From Acanthaster planci (lineage: Eukaryota > Echinodermata > Asteroidea > Valvatida > Acanthasteridae), in assembly GCF_001949145.1 (NCBI RefSeq), contig NW_019091426.1, positions 19,476-66,703 of the forward strand: a DNA stretch of 47,228 nucleotides. Reading direction: 5' to 3'. Of the stretch, positions 21,153 to 31,492 are shown in pieces. Made by a program: the position numbers and the translations under genes. How positions within the stretch are numbered: the stretch's first letter is position 1; every line of letters starts with the position of its first letter. The notes under the pieces are model-generated. The model ran no database searches. It saw only the letters and a list, made by a program, of their open reading frames with translations, and had not been told where the DNA came from.

Positions 21153-21591
21153 TGGACCATTTAGGGTCGATCCATATCATTGCAGTCTTTGTTGCACAGG
21201 GTTCCCCTTTGGAGCCAGTGCAAACCTCCCTGGGTATCATTATATCTGGAGCATCTTGTCCAATGAGAACGTGTACATTGTCAGTGTTGACATCTGGTAT
21301 TGGAAAATCACTGAGGTGTGGCCAGAGGCTTAGGTCTTCCGGTACGGCAAGACTGTTGAGACCGATGTTTAGCTTGGGCCTTGTGAGAACATTAGATAAT
21401 GAAAATAGGTGTGCGTCATCAAGGTCGGCCACCTCAAGGTGGACAACACTGGTGTGTACTTGAACTTCCTTCTGGTCAAGTGTGGTGAGTCTGAGGGTGT
21501 CCTCCTTACCGCAGACACCTAGGCGTCGCGTCAGGTCCTCGGAGCGAAAGTTCTGCGTGGATCCGGTATCCAAGAGAGCCAACGTTTTCAC
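21094..21591 (-). pseudogene. BEL/Pao aspartic protease
   Basis: The frame opens with LALLDTGSTQNF; DTGS is the active-site triad of retroelement aspartic proteases. LNIGLNSLAV and HVLIGQDAPDIM follow, typical of the BEL/Pao protease-like domain. It would cut the polyprotein. The 165-codon frame is itself open, but the flanking gag and RT frames are offset. Confidence 0.85.
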
Positions 21592-21650
21592 GAAGTGCTA
21601 TTCCCCACGACTTCTGACCTTGACAGGGACTATGGGTGGGGCAATCTCCC

Positions 21651-22990
21651 CTAGGTCGACCCCAGTGGAGTTAAAGATAATGGTAGGATTACCGGCGGGT
21701 TGTGCTTGGGATGACCTCGAAGACTCACTTGTTGTAGCTTGGTCATTGTCAGTGGCCCCCGAGGAACGTGGGTCATTTTGCGGGTGCGAGAGGTGCAGGT
21801 ACTTGTTATGTTTTCGCCGCATCCCTGGATTGAGCATACAAAGGGGCGTGGGCAGTCCTTGCCCAAATGTCCAGGTTTGTAGCAGTTAACACAGAGTTTC
21901 TTTCTCTGTACAAAGGCCAACCGGTCCTTAACTGCGTTGCACTGGTTCAGGTGATGAGCCTGTCCGCAACTGGGGCAGGGATCCAGAGGGGGTGAGGTTG
22001 GCTTTGTCTTAGGTTTGTCATCAGAATTTGTCACTGCAGATGTGGGTTGGATGCCAAAATTCATCCGCCGGTCACTGGTCTTGTTAGCCTTTGGCTTGGT
22101 GTCTCCCCGGGTTGATCCACGCTGCCAAAGACTGAGTCTCGAACCTCCTCGGCCGCTGTCGTCACGAACTGCATGGCGTTATCAATATTTGGGGGCCTAG
22201 ATTTGGTGCTATTTATTTTGTGTACCTGTCTAGCCATCTGGGTCTTAGGTGGTATGGCAGCTTGTTGACGACGAGAAAAGCTACTTCTGTTGTTCAATTC
22301 ATTGAGGTTTCCATGGTTTCAAGTGTCTCACGGCAGCATCGCTGAGATCTTGTAGGGATTGGTTGTCTGTGACGTTCGGCCTTACTGTCACCCTTTCGAT
22401 CCATGATTGCGATATAGCGTGTTCATCGCCGTATTTTTCCTTGAGGAGACGAAATGCGAGGGCATAACCCTCTGAAGGCTCTGTGCAGTACTGGAGCAAA
22501 CGGGTCAAGTTTGCTCCGTCGCTTATTGTCTCTCTTTTACGCCAGTTTACGGAGTAGGTGACCCATGTCAGGTTGGGTTGATGGAGCAGCAGGCGTGAGA
22601 ATGGAGTATGGAGTTGGTGCATAACTGGGCTGCAATGTAGTAGGCTGGGGTTCCAGAGGATGTTTCGGTGTACATGTAGGTTGGTGTGTTGGGGTTGCAT
22701 TGAAGCACACGTCTGAATTTGCATCTTCAGCCTCAGCATATGTCCTTGCAAGAGCGTCGGCCCCGGCATATTTAACTATCAGTTCAAGTTGTCGTTTTCT
22801 TTGATCCAGTTTAAGCTGGCGTTGCTGGGTTTCCATCTGAATGTGTAGAGCTTCAAGTTCAAGGGCATTCTGCTCCTCCATGGCCTTGACTTCCGCCTCA
22901 AGTGCAGCCTTTTCTGCCCTAGTTCTAATGTGGGCACTAGAAGTCGACGACTTCACAGATGATGTAGTTAATCTGGCACGCGGGGCTTAG
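21651..22990 (-). pseudogene. BEL/Pao gag (copy 2)
   Basis: From the start there is a Glu/Lys/Gln-rich coiled coil (22956 to about 22740), then a Pro/Thr-rich linker. The capsid-like region follows (LLQYCTEPSEGYALAFRLLKE, about 22490), and then two zinc knuckles. CPSCGQAHHLNQC lies at about 21945-21983. CVNCYKPGHLGKDC lies at about 21853-21894 and fits C-x2-C-x4-H-x4-C. No ATG is seen upstream of the coiled coil before an in-frame stop near 22990. Frame changes occur near 22540, 22298 and 22062. Confidence 0.85.
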
Positions 22991-24033
22991 CATGAAGGGT
23001 AATTGTGATTACTAGCAGAGTCACCGACATTGAGTTTATCAAATTCATCATGTTCTCCTGAAGGATCTCCGACACCAGCGTTCTTATTTTTGTGGTTATT
23101 GTACTGGCTTCTGCTTAGTGTAGCTTAGAAGCGGTAAATCAGTGAGTGTCAACCACAGAACAAAAGGAGAATCACGGCCAAAGGTCAGAGCAATGGATCC
23201 CATGAATCATTTATTCCACGGTGAACTATAAGAGAAAAGTACGAAACGAAGTTAAATTCACTATACGGTTCAATTGTTTGACAAAAGCTGAGCTACCAAT
23301 ACATATCGTCCAAATATTAATGGAAAAGTCTATTCTGTAAATATGATTAATTAATATAAACAAATAAAGCAGTTATCCAAGCACATCCTTAAAGGGATCG
23401 CTCCACAGTATATGCAGAAGGAGTTCAATGCACAGAAAATGAATTCAGGGATTGGTCATTCCTCCTCTCCAAGTTACACTAAAATGTTTAAATCTACAAC
23501 TAAATCTTTGAAAACTTACTGATCACCACAAAGGATAAAAATGAACTTCAAGATGCACACAACCTGTTACAATGTTCGTGTTATAACCATCGTCTTCATG
23601 TCTTAAGATCACAACTAAGCTAATACTCGAATCATGTCTTATCTTTTTCTCGTGATAAATACTTGGAGATCACAGGAGAAATGTATCAAAGCAGTAACAA
23701 AACGGAGTACGACTTACATGACTGTGGTTCTAGGGAGAGTGACAATTGTTGGCTGGAATAGCAGATTAAATGCAAAGCTTGTCAAAAATCCGGCGAGAAA
23801 ATGCATAGAACATGGCTGCCTTCACATGTGCTTCAGTAAAGACCTTACTTGCAAGGTCATTAACAACGCCCTCAGGTGTCCAGGAGTAATTAACTAAACG
23901 AGTACTGTAAGATGTGAAAAGCGCCACCAGTATCTCGCGGTTGAGAAAGGAAAGTTGGTCACCAGGACCACTACAGTTATCCATCTTTGAAATGCTTCGT
24001 AGATGTTCCAGAGACCGTACAAAACTAATATAG
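22991..24033 (-). other. BEL/Pao copy 2 leader, with one unexplained ORF
   Basis: About 1 kb between the 5' LTR and gag. The minus strand has a 93-codon open frame (24047-23766) that begins inside the LTR edge and has no recognised domain. No primer-binding site could be identified with confidence. The rest is AT-rich. Confidence 0.5.
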
Positions 24034-24669
24034 CTGACTATTGCCATAGACTAGCATTAATTTATTGTCCCTTCTACAATCACGCTTCCTGGTAAGTACA
24101 TGTACATGTATCGTTATATGAATGGAATGTGGAATAACCGGCGTAGATGCAGAAAGGTGGAGAAATAGGCTATTGAAGTAGATTATATAGAAGTTCACAA
24201 TACTGAAATTGACTGTGCTGAGGTTTACCACATACGGAAGTTGGAAGGTTTTGCCGAAAACAATAAAAAATATGCAACTATAAGCCCATGCAATATAGAA
24301 TATAAGGGATTGAAAATACCAAGAGGTAAACGATTAGTTATTAAACTGTAAGATAATTGAAGAAAAACTTTACTTACTACGCTGGGGGTGTTGCCTAACA
24401 CGAAGTTGAACAAAGCATGTATAAAGCAAGGAAATACAGTAGAACAAAGGTGTGGTGTGTATAGCTTGGTAACTGGCAACAGAATGAAGAGAGTTTGGCA
24501 CACACCATGGCCCAAATACAGCAGGGTTCATGTAGCGGAGAATTTAATTCCCTAGGGGAACATTTGGTCAGCAAGAGTAAGGGGAGTTTGTTATGAATGC
24601 AGCCACCCAGGCCAGAAAGGAATGTGGAGCAGGAGACAAAGTCGCTACGGATCAGGACTGTGGCTAAGG
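24034..24669 (-). repeat. BEL/Pao copy 2, 5' LTR
   Basis: Direct partner of 17416-18016. It contains a short segment near 24495-24540 (with caccatggcccaaatacagc) that the other LTR lacks. Confidence 0.85.
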
Positions 24670-24866
24670 GGTGTTCAACAAAATTGTATATGCTCTAAAC
24701 TAAATATTAGGCAATCGAAATAACATTAATTTTAGACAGGCTTATTAGGGTTATTAAATGGTACATAAGAACTTACATGGATGGATAATACAATACACAA
24801 TGTCCTCTACAACTTTTTACCCTTTTCTACCATCTCACGTGCCAACGATTTAGCCCGTTAATCGAT

Positions 24867-25315
24867 TTATGCTTTAAATTCCCTCGTTTGAGTCAGTTTG
24901 TTATCTTTTTTATGACGAAGTTTTTTTTCTTTCATGTCGTTAAACTTGCGTAATTCACCAATGATCAGTACAAATTCTTCGTGGGAAATGTCTCCATCGT
25001 TGATTACTTGCGACACGTACTCTTTGATCGTATTTAACTTTGCATCGCACAACACCCGAATCTGATCGTGTTTTCTAGACTTGTGCAACAGCCTACAGCT
25101 GGCGTTGTTAACATTTCATATGCACCAAACGCACCGATCGTGATGCTTTCCATCAATAAAACCACGGGTGCCGACACAGAACCCAGCATAACGCGTATGC
25201 CCACAGCTGCCAACGTTGCACCCAATGCTTTGACTCCGTACTCTACATAATTAAGCGCAGTGAATACCCGTTTGATCTTTTTGTACCTGGTTTCTCGCGC
25301 ATCGCGTTCTTGCAT
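24867..25315 (-). pseudogene. Unnamed Polinton-like gene: small hydrophobic protein
   Basis: Two overlapping minus-strand frames (25315-25034 and 25088-24867) seem to be one gene with a frameshift near 25080. The first part has a basic N-terminus, then a Gly/Ala/Val-rich hydrophobic stretch (GATLAAVGIRVML and VLLMESITIGAFGAY), probably one or two membrane segments. The second part is a charged helical tail (HDQIRVLCDAKLNTIKEYVSQ). I do not know its function. Confidence 0.5.
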
Positions 25316-25529
25316 CGATTCTTTTTCGATGTCTTCGATCTTTTTGAGTCTGTAGAGCTTTGTTTCTTGGCTCGGTTCATTAAAAGGATTATTATTTGGA
25401 TCACACAGTTCAGGATAAAGCTGTAAGGTTTTGTGGCTATTCGTCGTTTGTTTTATCGTTTCTTAAACACCACAAAAAATTTTTATACTTGCGTTACAAT
25501 TGAAATGATTTCTAACTCGATATTTCTAA

Positions 25530-25850
25530 CTAAATCGAAATTTTACCACCCTTGTTATTAATATCTTCTCCCATATCGTTTCTTAACGAAAAGAGTAAAC
25601 TTGTTATTTTTTCGGTTTTAAGCGGTTTAACGGTCTTGCTCGGGTCTGTAACAGAGCACAACACGTCTGAAGGTTGACCGTTAAAATAATTAAAACTGGT
25701 GTTTAATTCTCGGCAGTGTATCCAAAGCAAGTCAAAAGAGTTTATGTTTGTTCTTCCTTTGTAAATAATGTTTGGAACTAACCGACCTTTAGGCAAATTG
25801 AGCAATTTACCGACTTTTTTACCCAACCGCAGATTTAAATCTGTCACCAT
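25530..25850 (-). pseudogene. Unnamed Polinton-like gene; possible minor capsid protein fragment
   Basis: One frame of 106 codons: MVTDLNLRLGKKVGKLL, then FDLLWIHCRELNTSFNYFNG and a C-terminal strand-like end (NDMGEDINNKGGKISI). The alternating strand pattern and the IHC/N-G block recall the short single-jelly-roll minor capsid (penton-like) proteins of Polintons. This is a weak resemblance only. The frame is shorter than expected, so a middle portion may be deleted. Confidence 0.35.
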
Positions 25851-25905
25851 AATTGTAACTAAATTTGAATCTTTTGAACTTTAAAACTTACACCCGGTAT
25901 GGCGT

Positions 25906-26421
25906 TTAAAATAAATTCAAACCAATCAACGTGATAAAACCCCGGAAGAATAACGATGGTACCACGCTCTTCACCCTGCACGAATTTCTCGACGTTTGCG
26001 GCCGTCGCTTGATCACACTATTAAAACCCATACCTAAAAGAGCAGCTCTGGGTTCGGATTGAGCGCTTCTAAATGTTCTCGTTCTTTTGTCGGTGTTGTC
26101 GGCCGAAAATCCTTCACTAATAAATTCTAGGGCGATGCGTTGTGCTTCTTCAATAGTGTCAGGCTTTTCTTCAGTTAAAAGCATTAGCTTTCCAAATGCG
26201 ATTGATTGTTCTTTAAAAACTCCTCTTATTACATATTCTCTTCTCAAATATGCTGTTTGTTCGTTGAGGTCATTTATTCTTTGGGTAATGATGGCGCTGA
26301 ATTCTCCTAGATTTCCTGCCTCGTAAGCTCGAATATAATCTCTTATTACGTCATAAAATAAAACCAAACTGTTTGCTTCTAATTCTGACAAACGGCACTG
26401 TAACTTCAATTGATTGTACAA
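25906..26421 (-). CDS. Unnamed Polinton-like gene, helical protein
   Basis: A 171-codon minus-strand frame. Residues 1-100 look fully helical and charged (LEANSLVLFYDVIRDYIRAYE, then INDLNEQTAYLRREYVIRG). After about residue 125 the composition changes to basic and then hydrophobic, probably due to a frameshift near GMGFNSVIKRR. No family is recognised. It follows the same strand as the capsid and polymerase genes. Confidence 0.45.
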   Translation of the reverse strand: MYNQLKLQCRLSELEANSLVLFYDVIRDYIRAYEAGNLGEFSAIITQRINDLNEQTAYLRREYVIRGVFKEQSIAFGKLMLLTEEKPDTIEEAQRIALEFISEGFSADNTDKRTRTFRSAQSEPRAALLGMGFNSVIKRRPQTSRNSCRVKSVVPSLFFRGFITLIGLNLF

Positions 26422-26892
26422 TATTCATATTAACGTCTTGTCTTTGGGTCTCGTGTTTGCCGGACTTCGTTCTGGTGGTGGTGTTACAGCGCGCTCTTCA
26501 AGCCTTGGTTCGCTCGCTTTGCTCGGACTTGGTCGGGTTCTTGGTCTGCCATTTGAATGGGCCAGCTTACCTTCGATTTGAGTTAGCCAATCGATTTTGG
26601 GTGAAGTTTGTAATGATAAAATATCCAGGTGAAAACTTACTTTTTAATTTTAACTTTTTGTCGCCTTGTACATTATCAATGTAATTTTGTTATTGACCCG
26701 TCTTCTCATTTTTGGAAAAGTAAAAAGTGTGTGACCATTTATTGATGATTGCCATACTATTTATTACTCTGTTTCATTTTTTTTTCTTGTGGTTTTAAAA
26801 TGGCATGGGCTTTAATTTTAACAACTTGTCTATTCTCGTCAACAAAAACAGATAGTTTTGGGCAAAAATGATCGATATCACCACATTATAAA
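26422..26892. other. Intergenic stretch between divergent genes
   Basis: No gene recognised. It separates the minus-strand helical gene from the plus-strand gene starting at 26893 and so may hold a bidirectional promoter. A TATTTATTA-type AT-rich block lies near 26755-26770. Confidence 0.35.
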
Positions 26893-27780
26893 ATGCCACA
26901 GGTAACAGACCAAGGAGGTGTCGATCGCTGGCGTACGGATCCAATGTCATGTTATCAAAATCAAATCAATTTTGCGGTTTATTGCGCAGCAACCGCGTGT
27001 GGGGTAGACTTTGGCTTAATTGTTGATCCCAACCCTTACATTGACCTTTCACGTATATTACACCGCTCGAAACCTTTTGTTCGACTGTGCCATGCCTTTA
27101 CCGGACGAAGACTTATTTGATCCGTTAAACAACCACTACGACCACAAAGCGTTTCTCGACACTTGTCACGCGTTTTAACGTAAACTCGGCAAAAAAATTA
27201 ACAGACAAGAGATACTTATTCAGACGGTCTCGAAACCGCTTACTACTACGATAGATTTAAAAGCCGAAGGTATTTACTGGTACTCGTTCTTAACGAGTAC
27301 GGAGAAGACTAGGGTAGAAGAACCATGGGATTTGGTTGGGTGCCTTCACCAAGAGGATCTGGTCACCCGAGTGAGCTTGCCGTGAATTGGCTAGAACAAG
27401 ACGATGACGTCAAAACGACGTGGTGGGACTTTATTTCCCCAAAAGAACCAAACTCACAGACATTGGGATCCAAAAATTAAATGAATCGATTCGAGCTTAC
27501 ATGAATGCATTGTTTGGAGCTCAAGCTCAGACGATTTTGAACCAGAAAAGCAAGATGTGTCAAGTGATCTGACGGGTAAAGTAACTACGAAAGGGAAAAC
27601 AACTCAAACAACGGGTGAAGTGTCGCAAAAAAATCAATACCGCAAACAACAGCCAAGGTTTCTACACAAGGGAAGGTTGCTATTTGATCAAAAGACACTC
27701 ATCAGAACGAAAAACAAGCACTTATGCTCGGAGTGGTTGCAATTTCATTGGCTTCGATATGGTTTGCAACATAATTTTGT
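26893..27780 (+). pseudogene. Unnamed plus-strand Polinton-like gene
   Basis: Successive plus-strand frames form one broken gene. The start is MPQVTDQGGVDRWRTDP and NQINFAVYCAATACGVDF. At about 27060-27170 a shifted frame has LFDPLNNHYDHKAFLDTCHAF. At about 27400-27470 it has VKTTWWDFISPKEPN, and near 27480-27530 an ESIRAYMNALFGAQAQT block. A hydrophobic segment (MLGVVAISLASIWF, about 27724-27765) near the end could be a membrane anchor. There are at least three frame changes. It points opposite to its neighbours. No function assigned. Confidence 0.45.
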
Positions 27781-27849
27781 TTTCAATTTGAACAAGGTGT
27801 TAAAATTATTAAAACCTACTTTTTACTTTTTACCCGAACTAAAACAACC

Positions 27850-28125
27850 CAAAATCAACGTACCCACGAGTTTGGTCATCGGTACACTGGACGAAATGCT
27901 TTCTGGAATGATGCTTTTGGTTACTAACTACTCCTGTGTAGCTGTCGATCCAGCGACTAACGCAGCAAGTTTAGCGATATTCTCACCGCTCATTCGATCG
28001 AGATCGAACGGTTTCCATTTCAGGATCATTTTGGTTGCCATCGCATAGCCCATCGCATTTAGACTCACGACTGCACCGTTGTAAAGCACGTTGATGATTT
28101 CGTTTATTTTTGTTGTTGTAGCCAT
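27850..28125 (-). pseudogene. Unnamed small Polinton-like protein
   Basis: The frame 28125-27928 starts MATTTKINEIINVLYNGAVV and contains a short hydrophobic first half (AVVSLNAMGYAMA). After a stop the same strand goes on with LVTKSIIPESI. The length of about 80-90 residues and possible membrane segment suggest a virion or membrane component, but nothing more can be said. Confidence 0.45.
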
Positions 28126-28176
28126 TTGTTGTTTTTATACTGATAAAAAAAAACTTTTTAATTGATTTAAGTGATT

Positions 28177-28661
28177 TTACCCCATTCCTAAAATTTCTGG
28201 TGTTTCTTTTGGTTTAGAAACTTTGGGTTGGGTAAAATGTTGATCTGCTACCTTGCTTGACTGGTCTGGTTGGATTGGTTCTCGTTCTGCGCGCTTTGTT
28301 GAAAACGTATTTAGCGCAGAAAGCCCCACGCCAACGCTGGCCAAAATTAGACAAGGATAAAATGACGGAAAATTGTCTGACTCGCTCAATTGGTTGCTTG
28401 ATCCCTCTATTTTTTGTGTGAATAAGACTAAGTGTTGCCCTTTTATTTTACGATTATGTTCCACGAGTTTTTTACCTTGAGCAATTCGTTTTGGATCTTC
28501 AGGCCCGGTTTTGGGGTTTGATGAAGGTTTAGTTTCTTGAACCGGACTCACTTGAGTACGTGTAGGAGTCGTTGGAATCTTGCTCGCTAACTTTGATAGC
28601 TGCTCGATTGAGGGGGGTCAGTTGTTTTGCTGGGCTCGCTGGTTCCATTGATTGATTCATG
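28177..28661 (-). pseudogene. Unnamed single-pass membrane protein, Polinton-like
   Basis: An ATG at about 28661 (MNQSMEPASPAKQL) leads, after a frame change near 28590, into the 28551-28177 frame. It has a charged N-terminal part (DPKRIAQGKKLVEHNRK), one hydrophobic segment (FYPCLILASVGVGLSALNTF) and a Pro/Lys-rich tail ending at a stop near 28177. Layout: cytoplasmic or virion-side basic domain, one membrane span, disordered tail. Function unknown. Confidence 0.45.
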
Positions 28662-28825
28662 ATCGTTTGTTCTTTTTGTCAAGACAAGAATGTTTTTGTT
28701 GCGATTTTGTGTTGAAACAAAGATGTTTTGCTGAAACTAACGCGCTAACGAGTGGAGAAAGGTAACTTCCGTACTCGTAACAAACTTCCGTGAGAAAGGC
28801 ACCTATGCTAAAACTGATGATGGGA

Positions 28826-29390
28826 TCTTGAACCACGGACCATTTACCCAGGGATGTGCAACGTAAGCTAAGGGCTGGTTCAGTGCATGTTACGGCTGGC
28901 ACAATATCAAAGCAGAAATTAAATTGGATTATGTAACACTTTCTTTAACAATAAAACATATATTCCTGTCTACCACTTTGTTTTCTTGTAATATTTTAAG
29001 TCAGGGTACACCCTTTCTAAAAATATAATGCTCAAGATATTTCATCCTATATATTCTGAGAAAAGTGCACCACAAAATTGGGGAATTTTGCCTTGTTAAA
29101 ACTTCCTTTGTCCTTGAAATCGATAAGTGAAGAAGATTTATTCATCAAAACGAATAAATTTAAGCACCGCGTCGGCGTGTCGTCTCGGCATAATCACGGC
29201 TGCACTGTACATGCTGCAACGCGTGTCATGTGGTCGCAAGTTTTTCCGAGAAATCCGAGAGCGCCTGCGGGGGTAATAACAATCCATAACACACATGGAA
29301 CCAAGGTTGCACATGTGTTTGCACTAAGGCCGCTTGCGATTGCAAATCCCTGGGTAAATGGTCCATGCTTGAACCATGTCTTGAGTTAAC
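28826..29390. mobile_element. MITE-like insertion with inverted ends inside the Polinton-like element
   Basis: The left end TTGAACCACGGACCATTTACC, continuing with CAGGGATGTGCAA, is matched in inverted orientation at 29330-29390 (GGTTCAAGCATGGACCATTT on the minus strand). Inverted arms are about 40 bases with a few mismatches. The 565-bp interior has no recognisable gene. It separates two minus-strand gene groups, so it probably inserted after the larger element. Target duplication not resolved. Confidence 0.55.
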
Positions 29391-29589
29391 GCTTCTCCGA
29401 GTATAATGTGACGTCGTGGCCCATAAATTCGATCGGAAGTGCGATTCCGAGTAAACGCAAATAAAGACTTAACAGACTTTTAGCCTCCATAGATATGACT
29501 TCTTTACCAAATTTAACCAAATAACGTTGATATAGTTTTTCTTGTTCTGACGGTGGAAGAGCTTCGATTTCTTTGACGCTGTATTCCAT
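29386..29589 (-). CDS. Unnamed short Polinton-like ORF
   Basis: 67 codons, beginning MEYSVKEIEALPPSEQEKLY; charged helix, then a more hydrophobic end (SLLSLYLRLLGIALPIEF). Its 3' end touches the MITE-like inverted end, so it may be cut short. No family recognised. Confidence 0.35.
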   Translation of the reverse strand: MEYSVKEIEALPPSEQEKLYQRYLVKFGKEVISMEAKSLLSLYLRLLGIALPIEFMGHDVTLYSEKR

Positions 29590-29646
29590 CCGAGAAATCG
29601 TTTAGAATCAACCGCAGCTACTAATGAGCAAAGTCGGTCTTTGAAG

Positions 29647-29931
29647 TCAATTTATGGGTTTGCGGTTTGGGTTTGTGGAGTTTGATTTTGCGGGATCGTT
29701 TCCGGTTTTAAAATCGTTTTGAAAGTCGCTGTTTGTTCTTCCATTTTTTGAAGAAGTAATATAATGTTTCTTAATTTTGTTTGAACATTGCTCTAACACG
29801 TCACTTAGCAAATTGGTTTTGCTATAAAAAAATTGTTTCAATTGTCTGTATTCGTAGGTATGATACATTAAATTGGGCGCTATAACTAGCTCGATAACTC
29901 TCTGAATATACTGTAACACGTATTGCAACAT
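29647..29931 (-). CDS. Unnamed short Polinton-like ORF
   Basis: 94 codons. Helical N-terminal half (MLQYVLQYIQRVIELVIAPN) and an Asn/Lys/Ser-rich tail. It lies just downstream of the ATPase on the same strand. No family recognised. Confidence 0.35.
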   Translation of the reverse strand: MLQYVLQYIQRVIELVIAPNLMYHTYEYRQLKQFFYSKTNLLSDVLEQCSNKIKKHYITSSKNGRTNSDFQNDFKTGNDPAKSNSTNPNRKPIN

Positions 29932-29989
29932 TGTTACTTATTTGTTCCTTTTTATTTACAACACTTTAAAAATTCTTGTAATAAGTTCT

Positions 29990-30580
29990 TACAACAAACA
30001 CCAACTCACCGGAGGTTCGGTTTTTAACACAAACCTACTGTATTTCACATCCCTCAGATGTTTTATTAATGTCGCACGGTCTTTGTCTCGAACCACGTCG
30101 TTTTCGTCTAACGCCTGATCAAACAAGTGTCAGTCTTTGCAATAAAACATCGCGATCCACGCCGTGTTTTCGCGGTAATCTTTGAGAACCAACATGAATG
30201 GAAAAAGTGTCGTCCGGAAAACGCCATTTTGGTTAGAGCGCACGTGTTTACCGTTTTTTATTTTTTGCAATATTTGACTTGCTGTTCGGTCGAGCAACCA
30301 TCGATCAAAAACAGCGCTTTGGTTCCGTCAAACAGGTTTTGAAACAACTCGATGGCTTAGCGTAATTTTCAACCTTCAGGGTTGGTGAATATCCAACGTC
30401 TTTCGAGATTTTAATTTTTAAAAATCGTGGGACAGCTGATCACCATGACTTCAAACGCATAGAGAGAATCCTGCTCCAATAAATAGAGTACCCACTTGGT
30501 TTTCCCGAGTTAGTTTTTCCTACAATTAAAGCGTTTTGCTGACTTCGTTCGTTCGTTGCTTCGTTTTTAACAATTCAACA
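29990..30580 (-). pseudogene. Polinton packaging ATPase (FtsK/A32-like)
   Basis: Near 30498-30520 the minus strand has VGKTNSGK, a Walker A P-loop; the following Thr is put out of frame by a missing A in an A-run. EVMVISCPTI follows at about 30430. Further on, in other frames, come a NGVFRTTL-like segment, then LFDQALDENDVV and KYSRFVLKTEPP, similar to the C-terminal part of these ATPases. They drive genome packaging into capsids in Polinton and adintovirus relatives. At least two frameshifts and an in-frame stop break it. It lies directly after the major capsid gene. Confidence 0.75.
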
Positions 30581-30596
30581 TTAATAACTTAACGAA

Positions 30597-31422
30597 TTAA
30601 AATTCCCTTGAGCCGCGTTGTCGTCGATGGAAGGGAAGTCGAGCCACAAACCATATTTTTCTTTCAGATAGTCGGCGATATCGAAACCCGCCAAGTTGAG
30701 GTCTTTAGCGAATACAATTGATTATGTTTTCCTTTGGCTGTAATGATTGTTTTAACGATGTGAGGATTGTAAAACCTCTGAGGAGTTTCGACCGTCGAGT
30801 CTTTGAACAGGACTAATATTCCTTTCAAACTGCGGATCGGTTGGTTAATGACCACGTTCCATAACGTGTCTGATTTATTCACCACACGCTTTTCCAAATT
30901 GTGAACGTTGTCAAACATGTAATACATCTGTCCACGATGTTTGGTTTTCTGCGTTTGAACGAGTTTGCGGTTGGTGTGAAATTGCATATTGAGCTGAGTA
31001 GTTGCTCGATTTGACGACTATTTAGCGATCAATTTCTGAACCAAATTAAGCCATGTTTTTTGTTAATTCGCGGGTAGCAAGTTGTCTTTAAAGTTGTGAA
31101 AGACGTCGCCATCCCTATATGTTAAAATAGAGTTGCCCTGGAGTGTAATGGCAATTTCTTTAATCGAGTTTTGCGCCAAGTTGTTATAAATCGTCCGATT
31201 GTCGTCTTATGCTCCGTCTAGATCGGGTTTAAAAGCAAGCTTGATCGTACTGGGGACATTGACGTCGTTGACTCCAAACGGAGGTAATTTCACGATCATT
31301 TTCTGAATTTCAGCCATTCCACTCGGGTTGTGATTAATTGTGATTTCTCTTCGTTTGCCTTTGATCGCCATTGATATTTTGAGTCGGCGGTGTGGGTTGA
31401 GTTTTTTTTTACTGTAGTCCAT
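30597..31422 (-). pseudogene. Probable major capsid protein (double jelly roll)
   Basis: The N-terminal piece (31422-31207) has a basic start and strand-rich region. A shifted frame (about 31206-31060) has SIKEIAITLQGNSI and a DVFHNFKD block that recalls DJR capsid proteins. The frame 30987-30664 carries NQPIRSLKGILVLF and FYNPHIVKTIITAKG, close in pattern to the S-x-K-G-x-L-x-L-F and N-P-x-I strands of Polinton major capsid proteins. The end (30710-30597, shifted) has YGLWLDFPSIDDN. Several stops and shifts. Identity rests on motif memory and neighbours (ATPase, integrase). Confidence 0.6.
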
Positions 31423-31492
31423 GCCTTTTGTTTTCGGTTTATTTGTACTTAAATTAAGGTTTTAATTTTTTGTTTAGGTTTTTAAAAAGTGT

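Larger units (their letters stand above)
17416..24669 (-). mobile_element. BEL/Pao LTR retrotransposon, copy 2 (both LTRs present)
   Basis: A 7.25-kb element in antisense orientation to the host gene. Two direct LTRs (17416-18016 and 24034-24669) flank a leader (about 22991-24033), gag with zinc knuckles, protease, reverse transcriptase, RNase H and integrase, in BEL/Pao order on the minus strand. It lies in intron 1 of the B4GALT-like gene. Reading frames are broken by many small indels, so it is inactive, but the domains are nearly complete. LTR ends are approximate, and I could not confirm a target-site duplication. Confidence 0.9.
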
